NCBI RefSeq assembly: GCF_963966145.1
Contig: NC_091054.1
Location: 15,128,001 to 15,192,000 of the forward strand
Length of the DNA stretch: 64,000 nt
Reading direction: 5' to 3'
DNA from: Tenebrio molitor
Lineage: Eukaryota > Arthropoda > Insecta > Coleoptera > Tenebrionidae
This document shows positions 1 to 11,725 of this stretch, in pieces. Position numbers and translations under genes: made by a program. Within the stretch, counting starts at the first letter, position 1. Each line of letters starts with the position of its first letter. Below the pieces are notes generated by a model. The model had not been told where the DNA came from. It did no database searches and saw nothing but the letters and a program-made list of their open reading frames with translations.

Positions 1-2771
1 AGGTGTGTGAACTGCATTTTCATGAGCAGGACATTCTTCGGTTCACAACCATGCATGACGAAAAAACAGGAACGATTTTGAAGGCTCCCCTTAAATATCC
101 TCGACCTGCACCTGGTATTTTTTTAGTGTTATATAAGTATTTAGTTTAAATAAAAAAATCTTTAGGTGCTGTGCCTGTTCACGTCCTCAATAGCCCATCA
201 TCATCGGCTGTGCAGAACGACCCGCCTCGAAGAGAGGCTCCCAGTACGAAAAGGGCTCGTTTAGATTCTGAAAATCTCAGCAATGCTATTGCTGCAAGCT
301 TGGAAACACATATAAATTATGAGCAAGCGAAATCTTTCCAATGTTTTAATGAATTAAAAATGAAGCTGAAAAATCATGCGGTCAAATTAGGTTGGTCGGT
401 AATTGTAAAAGAGTCATGTACTGTTATACTTTTACTTAAAGATGATCCTAATCCTACAATAGTATGTTGTGTAAAAATAACCAGCGATTTGAATGTTCTT
501 GTTTACCACAATAATGTACAAATTAAGTTTGTTCGTGGAAAAAGCATTCCCAAGAAGGTAAATAATTTAAATGAAATTGATAATTTAATTGAAAGTTGTC
601 ATGAACAATTTTTCAACAAAGAATTTAGTCAGAAAAGCTCAGCGCAGGAACTAATTTTAATTATTTTGACGTACTTAGATCTATTGAGAGAACATTTACC
701 ACATGATGAAAGCAATATTAACTTTTTTAAGCAGCAAATTTCTTTTCTAAACATATGCAAAAATCAAACGCGTTATTCAGCGGATTTTTTAGTGTTTTGT
801 AGTTTATTTCGCTCAATTTCTCCTCATGCATATAATTTTTTTAGAAATTCTGATTACTTGCGACTTCCTTGTCGTTCTGTTATCAAGTCATATACAAACA
901 CTTTGCAAACTAATCCTGTTATTGAACAAAACAATTTGTTGCGATATATCACTTCCAAATTTAATATTTTGAATGCAGAAGATAAAAGTGTAATTTTGCT
1001 TATGGATGAAGTTCATCTAAAACCTGACTTAGACTATAAAGGGGGCGAAATTGTTGGAGCTGCTTTTGATGGTACAGAAAATGCTTCAAGCGCATTTGTC
1101 TTTATGATTAATAGTCTGAAATCTCTATATAAAGACGTTGTCCACATTTTACCTGTAAGAAAAATTAATGCAAACATTTTACATTCATTTTTGAAAGCAA
1201 TTATCATAGGTTTAGAAAATATTGGCTTTGAAGTGATGGGAGTAGTAACTGATAATCATTCTATAAACAGGAAATGTATGTCTTTGTTTTCTGATCCTCC
1301 TCAACTTATAAATGTATATCCGCATCCAAACGACAGCACTAAACCCATGTTTTTTTGGTTTGATTCAGTTCACATTATTAAGTGCATAAGAAATAATTGG
1401 ATCAATGAGAAAAATCAAGAAATGATTTGTCCTGATTTTGCAGATCACACTCAACAATTAATTGCATCTTTTAGTGCTCTGAAAGAGATGCATGCACTTG
1501 AAAAAAACAGCCTCATAAAATATGGATTTGGTTTAACCCTTAAAGCACTCTATCCAACATCCATCGAGCGACAAAATGTCAAATTAGCGTTGAAAGTTTT
1601 TAACTCTAATAATGTGGCGGCATTATCAGAATTAGGGCCAAAAAAAAATTTTACATCTTGGAAGGATACAAGTGCTTTTATAGAAATTATATGTAAATGG
1701 TGGGATATTGTAAATGTTAAAACCCCATTTAAAGGCGTAAGGCTCCGGAATCCTTTTCAAGAACCGATTACTGCTGACTCACACAATATTTTAGAATTTT
1801 TGAACACTTTTTTAAGTTGGTTGCAGAGTTGGAATAGTTTAATATTGCCTGCTAAAAATCGTGGTAAATTAACGTCAGAAACCTTCTGCGCTCTCAAATT
1901 TACCACAGAGGGTTTAATAAAATTTTCTGATTATTGGATTAGAGAAAAGGGAAATGCTTATTTTCTTCCGGGTAAAATTCAGACCGACAATTTGGAAGAC
2001 CGCTTTGGAAAATACAGGCAGTTGGCAGGAGCTCAATATCATGTGTCTCTGAGGCAAATATTTGAATCAGAAGCAAAACTCCGAATGCAGAGCGTGTTGC
2101 CTTTAATTTTAAAGTCTTCGATTTACGGTTCCATAAATTTAGACCCTGGAAAGTTGAAAGAAATAATTGCTGATGTACTAAATATTCCAGACTCTGATGT
2201 CCTCGACTACGACATTGATTTTGATTTGCCGCCAAAAATTGTTGAAATAACAGTTGATGATGATGATATTGAATCCATACATATGTGGCCAATAATAACG
2301 TTCATAGCTGGTTATTGTTCATTTGCATGCAATAAAAAAATAAAATGTCAGTACTGTGAAACGTTTTTCGTTTCTAAGAAAGATGATCTTGTTTTTGAGG
2401 AAAGTAATGAAATACCAACGTCTTTCATTACTGCCAAAAATAGAGGGGGTTTACAATATCCCAGTTACGATGTAGTACGCTGCTTTTCAATAATTTATAT
2501 TATTGTAACAAAATTAATATCGGGGGAATATGAAAAAGATTTTTTGGCTTTAAACCAGCATAAGAACGTAATAGCAAAGCTGGGTTTACCCATTTTGGAA
2601 AATCAGGATATTTTTCTTGGACATCAATGTTCTAAACATAATAAAACTCTAATATTTAAGCATATAGTAAGTTGTAGTGTAAATACTCTTTTAAATAATT
2701 ATGTTCGAAACAAAAATGATGTTATTGTAAGAAAAAATATGCCTCAATGTAAAAGAGTCAAACCTACTTAA
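1..2771 (+). CDS. P-element-type transposase with THAP domain, 5' partial
   Basis: Cut-and-paste DNA transposase of the P/THAP9 type, or a gene domesticated from one. The window opens inside exon 1 (1-114), which encodes the end of a THAP zinc finger (Cys-Glu-Leu-His-Phe, the C-x-x-H half of C2CH). A 51-bp GT-AG intron (115-165) joins it in frame to exon 2 (166-2771). The open frame from 171 begins at GTG inside exon 2 and is not a real start. Counted from base 171, an acidic motif Leu-Met-Asp-Glu-Val-His lies near residue 278, Val-Thr-Asp-Asn-His near 354, Phe-Asp-Ser-Val-His-Ile-Ile-Lys near 400 and Asn-Leu-Glu-Asp-Arg-Phe-Gly-Lys near 607, all in the order seen in P-type transposases. The exon has no stop or frameshift over 2.6 kb, unlike every other transposase here. 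An AATAAA follows 15 bases after the stop. I see no terminal inverted repeats, so autonomous and domesticated copies cannot be told apart. Confidence 0.85.
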
Positions 2772-2786
2772 TGTATGGACTATCTC

Positions 2787-2792
2787 AATAAA
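2787..2792 (+). promoter_or_regulatory. polyadenylation signal AATAAA
   Basis: Canonical AATAAA 15 bases downstream of the P-like transposase stop codon, suggesting an intact 3' end for that transcript. Confidence 0.55.
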
Positions 2793-3300
2793 AATTTGTT
2801 GCAAACACCGTTCTTAACACTAGCCTAAAATACAAGTGATGCGTTCTTTTATTCTTGACCATAATTTTGCTTATGGGCCCTTTTTCGGTCAACACCTTAA
2901 TTGTTATTATGTTTAATCAATATATGAAGTAATAAACTATTTTTCAAGTTTGGCGTTTGTTCGATGATTTGAACTAACCCGCTCAGTCTGCCTTGCCTAT
3001 ATGCGCTAAACGACATCATGACTACTCGTGATGACTCATACTTCACGTCATCAGGCCTTGATTTTCGGTGGTGTTGGTTGAACTGTCACATCAGCTGATT
3101 TGATTATGTAGTTGCGACTTCGAGCGCATGCGCAAGCTTCCAAAGCCTAAGCGTGGCTTTGAAAAATAGAAATATTTCCTATTCTAGCAAAGTCCGAGCC
3201 ACGCCGCGGCGTTTTTTAAAAACTGTGCTCCCATTGGTCGAGTGGCTTCGAAGCCAAGCGAGCCACGCTTGTAAAGCCACCATGAAAACGACCCTTTAAT
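2793..3300. other. gene-free spacer with small inverted motifs
   Basis: No open frame of note. Between about 3,120 and 3,285 the words gcgtggctt, agccacgc and gtggcttcg recur in both orientations, so the stretch can fold and may be a terminal region of one of the flanking elements. No element boundary could be fixed. Confidence 0.3.
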
Positions 3301-3306
3301 GAAAAT

Positions 3307-5024
3307 GCCGAAAAAAAAAGTGATCTCGTGAGTAAAGTAAGGCTATGGCTGAACAAATTTGGCCACAGTTTAGAAACTGGATCGTACGAAATATTTAGTG
3401 AAAAAGATGAAACGTTGTTTTGCAGATCTTGTGTGAAAAGTGTAAGTATAAATTTATATTAGGTGCATGTTTGTTTAAGATAATTTTTCTATTAAATATT
3501 AAAATTTATTGTATATTCCAGTTCAGCTGTAAAAAAAGTACAGCAGCATGAAAAGACAGATTTACATCAACGTCGTATTAAGGATCGTTTGAAACAAAAT
3601 CTTATTAATACAACGAATTCAAATAATAGAAATGATTCATTTAACCAGGATCTTTGCAATGCTTTTGTTGCTGCAAATATACCATGGAACAAAGTGAATT
3701 CTGCCCCACTGAAAAACTTTTTAACAAAATACTGTAATCGGAACATACCAAATGAAAGTACACTACGTAAAAATTATATGCTTCCCTGCTACAATGAGGT
3801 ACGTGAATTATTTGCTAATGTTACATTGCAATTTAACAAAATAATTTTAGATTATAAGCAACATTAGAAAATCAATAGGTGAAAGTGACATATGTATAAT
3901 TGTTGACGAAACCACTGATATTACTGGTCGATATAAGGCCAACATTGTAGTCAGCAAACTGACCTCCTATGAAGCAGGTCATCCATATTTGTTGGCATCG
4001 AAAAGTTTGGAAAAAAACAAACCATTTAACCGTCACTCGGTTTATTAATGAATCACTAGGTAACACAAGATAATCATTTTTGTTTTAGAGGTAATTTTTT
4101 TATATTGCAGGTATTTTATGGCCTAATGGCATTCAATACCATAAAGTGAAACTACTATTAACAGACGGTGCCGCATACATGTTAAAAACTGGCACAAACC
4201 TAAAGATTTTTTACAGTGAATTAATCCATGTAACATGTTTGGCACACGCATTAAATTTGGTGTGTGAGACTATTAGATCCAAATACAAAAATGTAAATAT
4301 TATAATATCTAGTGTGAAAAATTTTTTTTAAAAGCACCTTTCATGATACAAGCTTACAAGGATCGAATGCCAAATGTTCCTTTACCCCCAGAACCAGTTT
4401 TAACTCGGTGAGGAACTTGGTTGGATGCTGCTATTTTTTATGCTGATAATTTTGAAAGCATAAAAAATGTAAGTGCATTTTTTTTTTTGTTCAGCCAATA
4501 GTACCATTGTAGAATTTGTTTTACTTTTAGGTCGTTATGGATTTTCCACCTAACCAATCTGATTCAATAAAAAAAGACATTTGCAGAAAAAGTAATACAA
4601 TAAATGAACTGCGTTGTATAAAGGCCCATTTTGCAATATGTATTACCATTGGGCATAATAAAGGTAGAAGAAACAGGCTTACCGCTCACAGAATCATTAA
4701 AAATCGTGCAAAATGTGAAACAATCATTAGAATCTGCAGCGGGGAATGTTGCTGAAGCTGCTTTTGAAAAATTGCAGGGTACTCTTGCTAAAAACCCTGG
4801 ATATGAAAAAATATGTATTACAAATTTATAATTTACTAAATGGAAGTTCCCTAGATTCTGACATTGATTGCACTGTTTTTAAGTATTGTCCCATCACAAG
4901 TTGTGATGTAGAAAGATCATTTTCTGTTTTAAAAAATGTTCTAACCGAAAGGCGGACCAATTTCACAGTTGAAAATCTCGAAAATTATTTAGTGTGCTAT
5001 GCAAATGCACAATACCAGTTGTAG
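3307..5024 (+). pseudogene. hAT-type transposase gene, intron-bearing, decayed
   Basis: Remnant of a hAT-family transposase-like gene with a BED-like N-terminus resembling CGGBP1 (Cys-Arg-Ser-Cys ... Gln-Gln-His-Glu-Lys). A catalytic-core motif Ile-Val-Asp-Glu-Thr-Thr-Asp lies near 3,900, Leu-Thr-Asp-Gly-Ala near 4,155, Cys-Leu-Ala-His-Ala-Leu-Asn near 4,240, and a C-terminal dimerisation motif Asp-Val-Glu-Arg-Ser-Phe-Ser near 4,905. GT-AG introns are inferable at about 3,439-3,520, 3,799-3,851, 4,061-4,110 and 4,470-4,531, because removing them restores the frame. Damage: a frameshift near 4,030, a base missing from the T run at 4,312-4,319, a Trp codon turned to TGA near 4,411, and a frameshift between 4,620 and 4,660. 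Multiple introns suggest a long-resident host gene or an intron-containing hAT lineage that has since died. Exact splice points are approximate. Confidence 0.75.
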
Positions 5025-5093
5025 TTAAATTTTATGTGCAATATCGTCATCAATATTATCCGCAATCATCATATTCTTATTACACTTATTTTA

Positions 5094-5334
5094 AATAAAC
5101 TAGGCAAAAATGAATAGGGAATTTTTCATTTTTTGAATTTTTTATAAATACCGTTTAAAATTTGTAATGAAATGTGTTACAATTATATTAATATACACAT
5201 TAAATGTAATGTTTCAAGTACTTGTAACATTTCAGATTTATCTTGTGTTTAAGAATATGTGGGAGGATTGGGGCAATTATTTTGATTTCCAAGAAAAATT
5301 GTGGAATTCCCTATTCATTTTTGCCTAGTTTATT
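5094..5334. mobile_element. MITE with perfect 30-bp terminal inverted repeats
   Basis: The 30 bases at 5,094-5,123 are the exact reverse complement of 5,305-5,334 (core taggcaaaaatgaataggg). The 181-bp interior is A+T-rich and non-coding. The element sits just 3' of the hAT pseudogene and could be its non-autonomous relative, but no target duplication was recognised. Confidence 0.75.
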
Positions 5335-5619
5335 ACTTACTACATATATTTATATTGTTCAATCCTATATTTTTGGTTTTACTCATTTTTAGGTTTGATG
5401 TGTTTCTATTTTACCAAAGTGTATTATGTGCAATTTTCTAGAAAATTTTTGTAAATAAAAAACGAAGTAATTTGCGGTTTTACTGATTTTTTTATTGAAA
5501 GTCCTGTTTTAGGATTTGTCCTATTTTTAGATCCTATTTTTGGTTTTTTCACATCTATTTTAGGATCCAATTCCCAACTTTTAAGGTCCTAAAAATCCGG
5601 TCTTTAAATTGATACAATT
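5335..5619. other. A+T-rich spacer
   Basis: No coding potential recognised; many short poly-T runs and the word aggatcc/agatcctatttt repeated. Nothing further can be supported. Confidence 0.3.
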
Positions 5620-6222
5620 GTATCATTTCTGAGAGAAGAAACAACGCGTTACGCTCTGTTTAAAAATTGTCAGGGTCCGAAAGTCTCTGTTGGTGAGATA
5701 AAATGTTTCTTCGGAATTCTCATCTTGACAGCATATAATGAATTGCCGGGAAAGAGGTACAATTGGGAAACCGAAAACGATATGCGAAACAAGCTGGTTT
5801 ACAACTGAATGAGGCGGAATCGATTTTTGGAAATATGCCGTTTTCTTCATTGCGCTGATAATACGAAGCCTGATTCACAGGACAAAATTTGGGAACTTAG
5901 GCCCCTAATGGACAGAGTAAAGAACAATTGCCTGAAATGTTTTGTCCCTGAAGAAAATTTGTGCTACAACGACTGTATGGTGAAATATTTCGAAAGGCAC
6001 AGGTGCAAGCAATACATACGTGGAAAACCCATACGCTTTGGGTATAAAATCTGGTCCCTCAACGCTCCATCTGCGTACTTAGTAAATTTCGAAAAGTACC
6101 AGGGGAACAACCCAAGACGTTCTCTTGAGTATGAGAAGAATTTTGGGAAATCGGCCGCCCCTTTAGTAGCAATGCTGGAAGAACTGAAGGAAGCAAAAGG
6201 TTTTCATCCACACATAAGCTTA
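5620..6222 (+). pseudogene. piggyBac transposase, N-terminal/central part (interrupted)
   Basis: A continuous frame encodes a DDE_Tnp_1_7 (piggyBac) core: Gly-Glu-Ile-Lys-Cys-Phe-Phe-Gly-Ile-Leu, then Met-Arg-Arg-Asn-Arg-Phe-Leu-Glu-Ile, Glu-Leu-Arg-Pro-Leu-Met-Asp and the conserved Gly-Lys-Pro-Ile-Arg-Phe-Gly-Tyr-Lys block. One in-frame TGA (about 5,806-5,808) precedes Met-Arg-Arg-Asn-Arg. Coding homology stops at about 6,222, where another element has inserted, and resumes at 8,296. The start of the gene is missing. It is a dead copy: one nonsense codon, a 2.07-kb insertion and a later frameshift. Confidence 0.85.
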
Positions 6223-6633
6223 GATTATAGTGACCGGAACGCTTCCGTATCCCGAACCGTGCCCTTCCCCGCAATCGCAACGTCCCCGCAAAAATGCGTT
6301 GCTAGTTATAGTGACCCGTAACGTTGCCGTACCCCTAAGGTATTGACAGATTTCATGTTAAATATTGTAGGTTATGCTATTCCAATTCGTATTTTGTTGA
6401 GAAGCCAGAGAGATCCCAGAAGACATAAAGTAATATTAATAATAATTTATGTAATACCTATTTAATACCAGTAAATATTTGACAGATTTAGCAAAGCAAA
6501 TAAAAATGTTGGGAAGTGAAAAACTTCCAGGAACAGATATAGAATTGCCGTATGTCATTGTTGCTGCGTTCCCACTAAAATGTTATATTCAGTAGATAGG
6601 GTCCTTCCTATTTCGTCCCATGCCTGTTCTCGC

Positions 6634-6890
6634 ATAAAGTCCATTCAAAAAACATTTGGACTGTCAAAATCAAAATTGCAGTTGTTAGGTTGGTTAAATC
6701 ACTAGTTATTTTCATATTGCCCGGTTGATATCTATTATTTTTTTGATTTTTCAAACTATTCATTTGTTTAAATAGACATTGTCAAATAAATTGCAAAATT
6801 ATTTAAGTGCATTTTGTAAAAAGTTTAAAATGGAAAGTTCAAACGAACTGTGGTGGTTCTATTGGCGCGAGAGAAAAGGGCCATAACAAA
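6634..6890 (+). repeat. dispersed repeat, copy A (start of a transposase reading frame)
   Basis: About 255 bp closely similar to 53,234-53,500. It begins taaagtccattcaaaaaac, which resembles the terminus of the element at 12,300-12,660, and ends in a short frame starting ATGGAAAGTTC whose second copy reads Met-Glu-Ser-Ser-Lys-Arg-Thr-Arg. Probably the 5' end of a DNA transposon truncated in both places. Confidence 0.6.
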
Positions 6891-7334
6891 TTATTATATT
6901 ATAAAGCCATCCCTTCAACAAAAAACGTTTCTGATTTTAACCCAACTGTGGAGAAACAACATCTTCCATTGTGGAAATGAAAACCTAATTAAAGCTGATT
7001 GGATCCCTAAATCCTAGAGAGTAATCCATTTTTGACACGAGAGTGTCTAAATTAGGTACAAAATATAGTTTAGTTTAGTGATATAAGTGTTAAAAGTAAG
7101 ATTTTATTTTGAGAGAAGGCAAGATTTCGGAACGAGCGCAACTAGATTAATCAATGTGCCCAGGTTTGGTTGTTCTATAAAAGTTAAAAAAAAAAAACGT
7201 AAATAATATAAGATAATAGATTCTAACAATATTGCCACAATTTTACCACGACTCATGTTAAATTAAAGTAACCTGCTTTTTTAGTTATTTGTTATAGCCA
7301 CAAATATACCTCGTGGCAATAAAATAATTTTTTG

Positions 7335-7915
7335 GTTCAACACTGTCAGAATTTGAGAATTTTCTCCTTTGTGAATGGATTTTGATAAATGTCACAACTT
7401 GTCAAAACGAAACGTCAAGCTAATTTTAAAGATTTTTAGCGATTTGGAGCTTTTAAGAGGCTCGTCGAACCAAAAAACGTTGTATTCAACTCGTTCGTGT
7501 GTAAATTGGGCCTTTTTTGGCACTCGTGGGCCTTTAAAACGCTCGTTACACTCGCGTTTTAAAATGGTCCACTCGTGCCAAAAAAGGCCCAATTTACGCA
7601 CGAACTCATTAAATAAACTACTATTTTTGTTCGACACTCTCAGAATTTGAGAATTTTCTCCTGTGTGAACGGATTTTGATAAATTTGACAACTTGTCAAA
7701 ACGAAATGTCAAGCTAATTTTAAAGATTTTTAGCGATATGGGACCTTTAAGGGGCTCGTCGAACAAAAAAACGTTGTATTAAACTCGTTCTTGTGTAATT
7801 TTGGCTTTTTATGGCACTCGTGGACCTTTAAAACTCTCGTTTCACTCGAGTTTTAAACTGGTCCACTCATGCCAAAAAAAACCAAAATTACACACGAACT
7901 CGTTAAATAAATAAC
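7335..7915. repeat. tandem duplication, ~290-bp unit with internal hairpin
   Basis: Two direct copies of a ~290-bp unit (starting near 7,335 and 7,625) beginning acact(g/c)tcagaatttgag. Each holds a long inverted pair around gtgtgtaaattgggcc and ggcccaatttacgcac. Further copies occur at 57,225-57,412 (opposite strand) and 60,912-60,985. Small open frames here are by-products of the palindromes. Confidence 0.75.
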
Positions 7916-8295
7916 TAATAGGTTACTGGTTACTAGGTAAGAAATTTTGACGGGAATTTCCGATGTCAAACAGTTTACCCTTTGTTTCTTTAACAACTGT
8001 CGGGCTGTGGGCTGTGCTGTCGGCACCATAGGACAGATTACTCATTAGATGCCATAGGCACTGCCACTCCACTCTCACATTCTGCATTCTGATTGGCTAT
8101 TTGTTACAGCTCAAGGCCATTTTCGTAGGTACCCATCCCATATAAGATAAATGTTGGCGAACTTTCATACGGTAACAATACGATGCGGCACGGTCTGCGG
8201 CCACTATAATAGCTTTCACTGCCTGGCACAGAGTTTAACTTTACGGTACGGAAAGCGGATCCGGCTACGGTTCTGTTATGTTCACTATAATCCAG

Positions 8296-9071
8296 GCTAT
8301 ACTCTTTTTCGACAATCTTTTCACGGGATTGTCGTTGATAAAATACCTTCGGGACAACGGCGTTCAAGGAACAGGCACTCTACGCGAAAATCGCATTCAA
8401 TCCTACCCTATTGCAACCAAAAGTCGATGGACAAAAAACCGCGAGGCTCCTACGAATCCGTTATTGACAGAACTGACGGCATTAGTATTGTTCGGTGGGT
8501 GGATAATAGCACTGTTACGGCAGCCTCTTCTTGTTTTGGGGTAGAACCAATCACAAATGTTCGACGCTACTCACAAGCTGAGAAACAACATATTCAAGTT
8601 CCACGGCCAAATATTATAGGCAAATATAGCCAATCTATGGGGGGGAATGACCAAATGGATGAAAACACATCCCAGTACCGAATTGCCGTAAAGGGGAAAA
8701 AATGGTGGTGGTGCCTGTTCACATGGATCATAGATGTATGCGCCCATAATGCATGGCAGTGCCACAGGAAGTCTGGAGGCACTTTTTCACAGTTGGAGTT
8801 TAGGCATTGCATAGCTCAAGCATACTTGAAGACCTATGGAACTCCTCCAAAGGGAGCAGGAAGACCATCAACATCATCGTCATCAGTAAGCCTCAATCGA
8901 GTTTCGGATGAGTTACGGTACGACTCCGTTGACCACCTTGTGGTCTCAATCCCGCACAACAAGCGAAGATGTTGCGCAGGTGAGGGTTGCAGTTCACATG
9001 TAAGAACGATGTGTAAGAAATGCGATGTTGGATTATGTATTAGTTGTTTCGAAATATTCCACACAAAATAA
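8296..9071 (+). pseudogene. piggyBac transposase, C-terminal part
   Basis: Continuation of the transposase begun at 5,620. It opens with Phe-Phe-Asp-Asn-Leu-Phe-Thr (a catalytic Asp) and Gly-Thr-Leu-Arg-Glu-Asn-Arg in one frame, shifts frame near 8,410-8,430, then continues with Arg-Gly-Ser-Tyr-Glu-Ser, Asp-Gly-Ile-Ser-Ile-Val-Arg-Trp, Met-Gly-Gly-Asn-Asp-Gln-Met-Asp (catalytic Asp) and Gly-Lys-Lys-Trp-Trp-Trp. The tail is a Cys-rich, zinc-binding type domain (Cys-Cys-Ala-Gly-Glu-Gly-Cys ... Cys-Lys-Lys-Cys ... Cys-Ile-Ser-Cys), as in piggyBac proteins. Apart from the frameshift this half is well preserved, ending at TAA 9,069-9,071. Confidence 0.87.
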
Positions 9072-9952
9072 ATGTTTTTGAGAAAATTGTAAGTTTTATA
9101 CATTTTTAAAAAAGCACTTTTTTTCAAAATTTATTAATAAAAACTTGTATCTTTTAGTTTTATTTATGCAATAATCCCACTATAAGACAGAGAAGCCTAA
9201 AAATATCCCTCAAATAAAAAATAAAAAATTCGGGCATTAATGCAACATCGTTAAAAGAGCCAACGCATGTTTAGACGCAAATGGGCAAAATTTTGAACAT
9301 TTATTTTTTTTTAATCTCTTATTGAAGTGTTTGATTGTTGTGTTACCTCTCAAGCTCATCAAAATGATTGCCTAAGTATTCAATAATACAATGATATTAC
9401 GTATTTCTAGGTAGAGGTAATTCTCAGGTTATAGCGCTGCCTTTTTTATATTTTAAAATTGGGTATATTTCTTCAAAATCGAGTCAGGATTTTAAAAAAA
9501 TATTTTTCCAGCACTCTACCACATCCCTAAATGACGTACCTTCAAGGAAAGGCGATACTTTTGAGACAGCCCTGTATATGTATTTGTGACATAGTTTATT
9601 TTTTCTAGAAACTCTAGGTTTTCAGTGTAAATTGAAAGTGCAGATTTCTACAATGCTGGACAATCAACACCTACTCCAAAGACTAAAGAAAACCAAGCCA
9701 CTTGAACTTATGTAGTGATGTGTCAAAAAGCAGAGTACAGTTGATTGCAAAAAAAAGGACTGTCAGAATAAAATTGACACATTTTTACAATTTTTCTCAT
9801 AGTGTGAAAACTTCTTTAGAGATTGGTTAGAATTTATTTAAATTTTCTGAACTCATTTTAGTAACACCCTGTACAATAGATACCTTAGTTTACACTTTTT
9901 GTCATATTCACACTTCACCTATGGTTCACATGATTCAGTGTTTATTCCAGGT
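9072..9952. other. gene-free A+T-rich stretch
   Basis: No open frame, RNA gene or clear repeat recognised. A short word near 9,570 (agccctgtata) looks like a mariner-type terminus but has no partner here. Confidence 0.3.
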
Positions 9953-10261
9953 GTACAGTCGCGATCAATAAATTTTGGACACTAGTGTCATCATGCTGTC
10001 ATACATTCTAAAGCGACCTTTATGTATTAATAACCTTAATTTTGATTGTGTCAATTTTGAAAATGTGAATGTCAGATTTACCGACAAAACATTCAAGAAG
10101 TTTTAAAAATCAGACAAAAATCATCGCTCATATTGACAAATTGTAGATAAATTTGACAATTTCATCAATCATGTGTGACAATTTCAATAAAGCATGATTT
10201 AGAGTAATTGTTTTTATATGACAGAAAAATGATGTCCAAAATTTAATGATCGCAATAGTAC
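9953..10261. mobile_element. 309-bp MITE, 'GTAC..CGCGA' family
   Basis: Ends are inverted copies of gtacagtcgcgatcaataaa / gtactattgcgatcattaaa. Related termini occur at 62,063/62,501, 17,938/25,690, 11,040/11,452 and 32,707, so this is a multicopy non-autonomous family. The interior is A+T-rich and non-coding. Confidence 0.75.
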
Positions 10262-10773
10262 ATAACCCTTAATAACTATAAGTTCATACCTAATTATCCA
10301 ACATTTTTATAACTCTGAAATAGCTACACATAGAACTGTGAAATTTGTTAAAAAAACTTACCCCTGACCAGTGACTTATCAATTGTCCTTAGCAAATTGT
10401 TAAACTGGTCCCTCATTTTGTTCGATGTTGTTGGTCTTAAAATACCAATTCACGAATGATACCTCACAAAAGCCACACACAACGGTCCCTCAATTCGCAC
10501 ACCTCATCTGTAAAACAAAACAAAACATGTAATTAATGAAAACATTTCACATTTGATAAAGTAAAAATGATTTTATTGTAACATAACCTCAAAATTTGTG
10601 CTACCCGTTACGCTTCACAGAAGAAGTAAATACAGTCAACAGACGTGTACACAATTACAGCCATTATCAACAAAAAATATAATTAGTAATGAGCGTAATT
10701 ATAAAGATATGAAAAAAAATTACTTACGTCCGGTCGACACTTGACAGATTTTACCGCGCGCGAAACCAACGGG
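10262..10773. other. gene-free stretch left of hAT element
   Basis: No gene recognised; A+T-rich with scattered short poly-T and poly-A tracts. Confidence 0.3.
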
Positions 10774-11725
10774 CAGTGTTGCCAGATGATATTTTTAAAA
10801 TCCCCCAACTGGAAGCACGAAATCCCCCAAAAATAATGGTATTTTGCAGAAAAACCCCCAAAATTTCAAATAAATAAAACATTTATTTATTATACTCATC
10901 AACTTTTGAAAAAACAAAAAAAAATCAAATACATATACTTAACGCAGGAAAAAAACGAATATACCCCTTCAGACACGCATAGAAGTCCCAAAAATGTAAA
11001 AGATTGATGGTAGTAACCGGAATGCAGTTTTGGAAATCTACAATAGTCAAATGCAAAATATTTTGGTCGTCAATGTCGTTTTTTGACAAACTTTGACGTT
11101 AATTGTGACATTGGCGCTGCGGTGTCAGGCCCATAATGCTATCGTCCGTTCATTTAAATTTATCCTCAAAGTTGGCGTTGAAGAGTCGATTGTGATCGCA
11201 TCACTTCACTCGTGTAAAAACGTAAGATTTAAACAGCTGATCCGTGAACCGTAATATGTATAGTGCGTCTTCAACTTTAACTTTGAGGATAAATTTAAAT
11301 GAACGCAGGATACTAATTGACGTTTAAATTATTTTTGATTTTTTGATGGCAATAAGGCTTGATTACACAGTGTAAATTACAAAATTCTGACATAAACGAA
11401 TACATAATTTTTTAGTGACATTGACGACCAAAACGTTTTGCATTCGACTGTTCACCTACCTATGAATTTAGGGAATTCCTGAAAAAAGTTCTAAAATTGT
11501 TACATTTTCTGCTCGTAGATACATATGAAAATAAATTTGAAAACATTTTTTTAAAATAGTGTTTTTATCTTGAATATTGATAATATGTTCCTCACCCCCA
11601 CAAATACCACCAAAAATTATTGTCCCCCCAAAAAAAACCCCAAACATTTATATCCCCCAAAATTTACCCCATCTCTCTAAAAAACCCCCATTTTTGGGGG
11701 GAAAACCCCCAATCTGGCAACACTG
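10774..11725. mobile_element. hAT-type non-autonomous element with 8-bp target duplication
   Basis: Termini CAGTGTTGCCAGAT and its inverted copy, flanked by the exact 8-bp duplication CCAACGGG at 10,766-10,773 and 11,726-11,733. The CAGTG start and 8-bp duplication fit the hAT superfamily. Just inside the ends are C-rich tracts (ccccc repeats) on both sides. The interior has no transposase and carries a nested MITE (11,040-11,452). Confidence 0.88.
11040..11452. mobile_element. nested MITE inside the hAT element
   Basis: Inverted ends around aaaa(t/c)(a/g)ttttggtcgtcaatgtc, related to the GTAC..CGCGA family. It contains a second inverted pair at 11,140-11,313 (cgttcatttaaatttatcc and its complement), making a three-level nest. 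A lone arm of the inner repeat recurs near 48,856. Confidence 0.7.

Larger units (their letters stand above)
6223..8292. mobile_element. 2.07-kb non-autonomous TIR element inserted in piggyBac
   Basis: Both ends carry the inverted terminus GATTATAGTGA, and each terminus has a second, internal copy of the TTATAGTG word (6,303 on the left; inverted near 8,198 on the right), so the subterminal structure is mirrored. The insertion exactly explains the break in the piggyBac frame. Target duplication is not clear (AGCTTA versus GGCTATA at the junctions). The interior holds a dispersed repeat (6,634-6,890) and a tandem duplication (7,335-7,915) but no transposase that I can recognise. Confidence 0.65.

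Noticed and set aside
171..173. Start codon for the P-like transposase at 171
   Set aside because: It is a GTG within exon 2; splicing from exon 1 gives in-frame THAP residues upstream.
7375..7766. Open frames of 91 and 124 codons on both strands
   Set aside because: They arise from the palindromic tandem repeat; no protein similarity, and both strands read alike.
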